Shown: piece after piece, positions 61,874 through 64,000 of the stretch | Layout of the letters: each line of letters opens with the position of its first letter | How positions within the stretch are numbered: the first letter of the stretch is position 1 | Assembly: GCA_035524795.1 (NCBI GenBank) | Contig: DATKOF010000035.1 | Location: 23,494 to 87,493, forward strand | Direction: 5' to 3' | Length of the DNA: 64,000 nucleotides | Source of the DNA: DATKOF01 sp035524795 | GTDB taxonomy: Bacteria > Pseudomonadota > Gammaproteobacteria > Burkholderiales > SG8-41 | Made by a program: the position numbers and the translations under genes | Notes under the pieces: model-generated | Databases searched by the model: none | What the model was told of the DNA's origin: nothing | The model's input: the letters and a program-made list of their open reading frames with translations, nothing else

Positions 61874-63631
61874 TTATTGCGCCCACGACGGAACCGGGGT
61901 GCCCGTCAGCAACCCCTGAAACGCGAGCGACAGGCCCTGTTCGGTCAGATCATTGGACACCAGCCGCGCCTGCCAGTATGGGTTGTAGAGGCTGCCGTAT
62001 TCGGTTTCCTTGTTGCTGTCGCGCGGCCACAGCTTGGGCGGACGCGAGAAATACGCTTCCGCCTTGGACAGCGCTTTCATCACATTCGAAGCGGTGCCGT
62101 CACCGACATCGAGGCTCGCATTGCCGTTGCTGTCGAGCAGCGGATTGTGCAGGCCGCCGCTTGCGACCGCCGCCTTGGTCGCCGCGTCGGGCGTGGTGTT
62201 CTTGCCGATGTTGAGCGGCGCCGCGCTCGCGGTCAGCAGCGACGACGAAGGCTTGACCACTTCGATCACAATTGCCGGTGCGACGTCGCTGTGATGGTCG
62301 GCGTCGGTCGCCTGCGCGGTGTCCTTGATGTCATAGTATTTGCGCAGCCCGCCGCTGCTTGAGGGCACCGCGAGACCCATCGTCGAGCCCGCGCCTTTGC
62401 CTTCCTGCTCGGCGGCGGCGAGACCGTTGGCCGAATACGCCTTGCTGTAGGCGTCGGTGGAATCGTCGAAGTTGTTGCCGCTCGCGCTCAGGTTGCTGCT
62501 CGAACCGACCTGCGCGGCGCCGCCGGCGCCGGAACCCAGCGGCGGGATCAGCCACGGCAGGATCGGCAGATTCAGGAACGGACCGAACGGCGGGATATAG
62601 ATCGGTACCGTCACAAGGCCGAAGAAACTCGTGACGTCCATCGCGCTCCAAGTCTTATTGTCGTTCTTGAGTTCGGTGCCGCCGTTGTGAAACAGCAGCA
62701 TCGTGAAGCCGTACACCATCGGACCGCCGACGATGTAGGTCGGATCGGCGAACACTGATGGCAGTGGCCACGGGAACGGCACGTACGGCTGGGTGCGCTG
62801 CTTGTAGAATCCGTCCATCGAATCGACGGCCACGTGCGCAAAACGATTGTCGTTCGGCGACGTTCCGTCGCCGGTGCCGCCGCTGGCGGTCGGATCGTAC
62901 TGCTTGGTGAAACCGAGCCAGTTGACGGTGTTGTAGACGAAAGCGGCGACACCGAGGTTGCTCAGGTGGGCATCGGGGTCGTTCTTCTGGATGATGTCGT
63001 AGCTCGGATCGGAGATGATATTGGTCAGACCGCTGATGTCGAAGCCGGTCATGTTGTAGATGTCGGACGCGACCTGGTTCAGCACGCCGAGCGTCTGCGC
63101 CACCGTCAGCGCGGTCCCGTAGTGGAACACCTGCTGCCCGAAACCGAGACCGTCGATCAGCACGTTCATGATGCCGACCGAGACCGGGCCATAGGCGTCC
63201 ATGAAGCTCTTCAATCCGTCTGCGATCGGTCCGAGAATTTCCACTTCGGGCGTCCACATGACGTCGGCGACCACGCCTTGCGCCATCCACTCAACCTGCG
63301 GCGTCAGCGTCGAGAATACGTCCGCATAATTGCGTGCCCACGACGTCATGCCGACAATCTGTGCAACGGCTACCTGATTGGCGATCATCGCGCGATTGGT
63401 ATAGGCGGAGAAGTTGTAATCGCGCGCCTGCTCCAGCGCGGCGCTATAGGCCGCCGCATCGGCGGTGTCCTGCAGCCGCATTTTTTCGATCGCAAGTTGG
63501 CCGACGCTGTACATCGTCAGCATCACCAGCAACACTGCCACCAGAAACAGCGTGGCAAACGCCAGCGCCTGGCCGCGCTGGTTCCGCAGGGTTTCAGACG
63601 AGCATGAGCCCTTCACTTGGACGCCGTCCAA
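61874..63631 (-). CDS. TadG-like pilus assembly protein
   Basis: 585 residues. The N-terminus has the TadG-type segment RNQRGQALAFATLFLVAVLL, then IEKMRLQDTADAAAYSAALE and ARDYNFSAYTNRAMIANQVA. This is the pattern of putative Flp-assembly TadG proteins, which have one membrane helix and a large periplasmic part. The C-terminal region is long and without recognised domains. Start uncertain: TTG 63631 as listed, or GTG 63616, which has a better Shine-Dalgarno (GGACGG). Confidence 0.8.
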   Translation of the reverse strand: MDGVQVKGSCSSETLRNQRGQALAFATLFLVAVLLVMLTMYSVGQLAIEKMRLQDTADAAAYSAALEQARDYNFSAYTNRAMIANQVAVAQIVGMTSWARNYADVFSTLTPQVEWMAQGVVADVMWTPEVEILGPIADGLKSFMDAYGPVSVGIMNVLIDGLGFGQQVFHYGTALTVAQTLGVLNQVASDIYNMTGFDISGLTNIISDPSYDIIQKNDPDAHLSNLGVAAFVYNTVNWLGFTKQYDPTASGGTGDGTSPNDNRFAHVAVDSMDGFYKQRTQPYVPFPWPLPSVFADPTYIVGGPMVYGFTMLLFHNGGTELKNDNKTWSAMDVTSFFGLVTVPIYIPPFGPFLNLPILPWLIPPLGSGAGGAAQVGSSSNLSASGNNFDDSTDAYSKAYSANGLAAAEQEGKGAGSTMGLAVPSSSGGLRKYYDIKDTAQATDADHHSDVAPAIVIEVVKPSSSLLTASAAPLNIGKNTTPDAATKAAVASGGLHNPLLDSNGNASLDVGDGTASNVMKALSKAEAYFSRPPKLWPRDSNKETEYGSLYNPYWQARLVSNDLTEQGLSLAFQGLLTGTPVPSWAQ

Positions 63632-63661
63632 GTTGATTTGCCAAACGGATTAGCTACGGGC

Positions 63662-63943
63662 TCAGTGCGGGTTGTCCTGATTAAACTTGTTCAGCCCCTT
63701 GTCCTTGTTGGCCGTGGTCTGCGCGGTATCGGCGCTGGAGCCGGCGTTGCTGATCGCCGTTGAGGCGTCCTTGCCCGCCAGTTCTTGGGCCATGCCCGCG
63801 GTCTGGTTGCGAACGGTCTTGCCGAAATAGGAATAAACGCCGATGGCCGCCACTGCGATCAAGGCGACGATGATGATGTATTCGGTCATTCCTTGGCCAT
63901 GCTGGGCGGACTTGCGGATAAATCGAGTGCTGCTGGTGATCAT
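63662..63943 (-). CDS. flp: Flp-type major pilin
   Basis: 93 residues from ATG 63943, preceded by AGGGGG. Short basic leader, then the Flp prepilin junction QHGQGMTEYIIIVALIAVAA and IGVYSYFGKTV, with cleavage expected after Gly and Glu at +4. The C-terminal half is polar and repetitive in Ala/Asn/Thr/Asp. First gene of the operon and the likely main subunit of the pilus. A longer reading from 63988 ignores the good ribosome site. Confidence 0.85.
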   Translation of the reverse strand: MITSSTRFIRKSAQHGQGMTEYIIIVALIAVAAIGVYSYFGKTVRNQTAGMAQELAGKDASTAISNAGSSADTAQTTANKDKGLNKFNQDNPH

Positions 63944-63980
63944 GATATTGCCCCCTATGAGAATGCTTTCGCTGTAAGAT

Positions 63981-63994
63981 TTAGCCACGGCTAA
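63981..63994. promoter_or_regulatory. Palindrome upstream of the Tad operon
   Basis: TTAGCC-AC-GGCTAA, a perfect 6-base inverted repeat about 40 bases before the flp start codon. It may be an operator or chance; the promoter itself may lie beyond the window edge. Confidence 0.3.
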
Positions 63995-64000
63995 TGGTAA

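Overview
This 64 kb stretch looks like chromosomal DNA of a GC-rich betaproteobacterium. The gene orders are the ones familiar from that class: (dxr)-rseP-bamA-skp-lpxD-fabZ-lpxA-lpxB-rnhB, pyrG-kdsA-eno-ftsB, divergent nadB/rpoE, rpoE-rseA-mucB-mucD, lepA-lepB-rnc-era-recO-pdxJ-nagZ and uvrC-pgsA-tRNA. I cannot name the genus. No phage, insertion sequence, CRISPR array or replication origin was seen.

Layout. 1-9212 (+): envelope biogenesis cluster for outer-membrane protein assembly (RseP, BamA, Skp) and lipid A synthesis (LpxD, FabZ, LpxA, LpxB), then RNase HII and a TrmH-family RNA methyltransferase. 9222-9722 (-): a lone, AT-richer GIY-YIG-like gene. 9864-17296 (+): ppsA, then pyrG-kdsA-eno-ftsB-folD with a recognisable sigma-70 promoter ahead of pyrG. 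17356-23279 (+): a 1168-residue NfnAB-like flavoprotein fusion and a copper-type P-type ATPase. 23307-26224 (-): an omega-aminotransferase and nadB. 26475-30016 (+): the envelope-stress sigma factor, its anti-sigma factor, its co-regulator and a periplasmic protease. 30105-39820 (+): lepA, lepB, rnc, era, recO, pdxJ, nagZ, a tautomerase, uvrC and pgsA, followed by tRNA-Gly and tRNA-Cys.

The accessory part is 40132-63943. Two stand-alone cyclic-nucleotide-binding-domain proteins (-) lie divergent to a two-partner secretion pair (+): a TpsB transporter and a 2931-residue TpsA exoprotein. TpsA has about 520 residues of collagen-like Gly-Gly-Pro/Gly-Pro repeats and a C-terminal pair of cysteines. 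Converging on it from the other side is a 14-gene Tad/Flp pilus operon (-). Its last gene, overlapping the one before, encodes a 2-oxoglutarate/Fe(II) oxygenase of the prolyl-4-hydroxylase/PKHD type.

Main hypothesis: the pairing of a collagen-like secreted adhesin with a prolyl-hydroxylase-like enzyme at the end of a Tad pilus operon is the most interesting thing here. It suggests a bacterial hydroxyproline surface-fibre system, either for the TpsA tail or for a Tad pilin. The sequence shows the adjacency and the catalytic motif; the enzyme-substrate link is inference.
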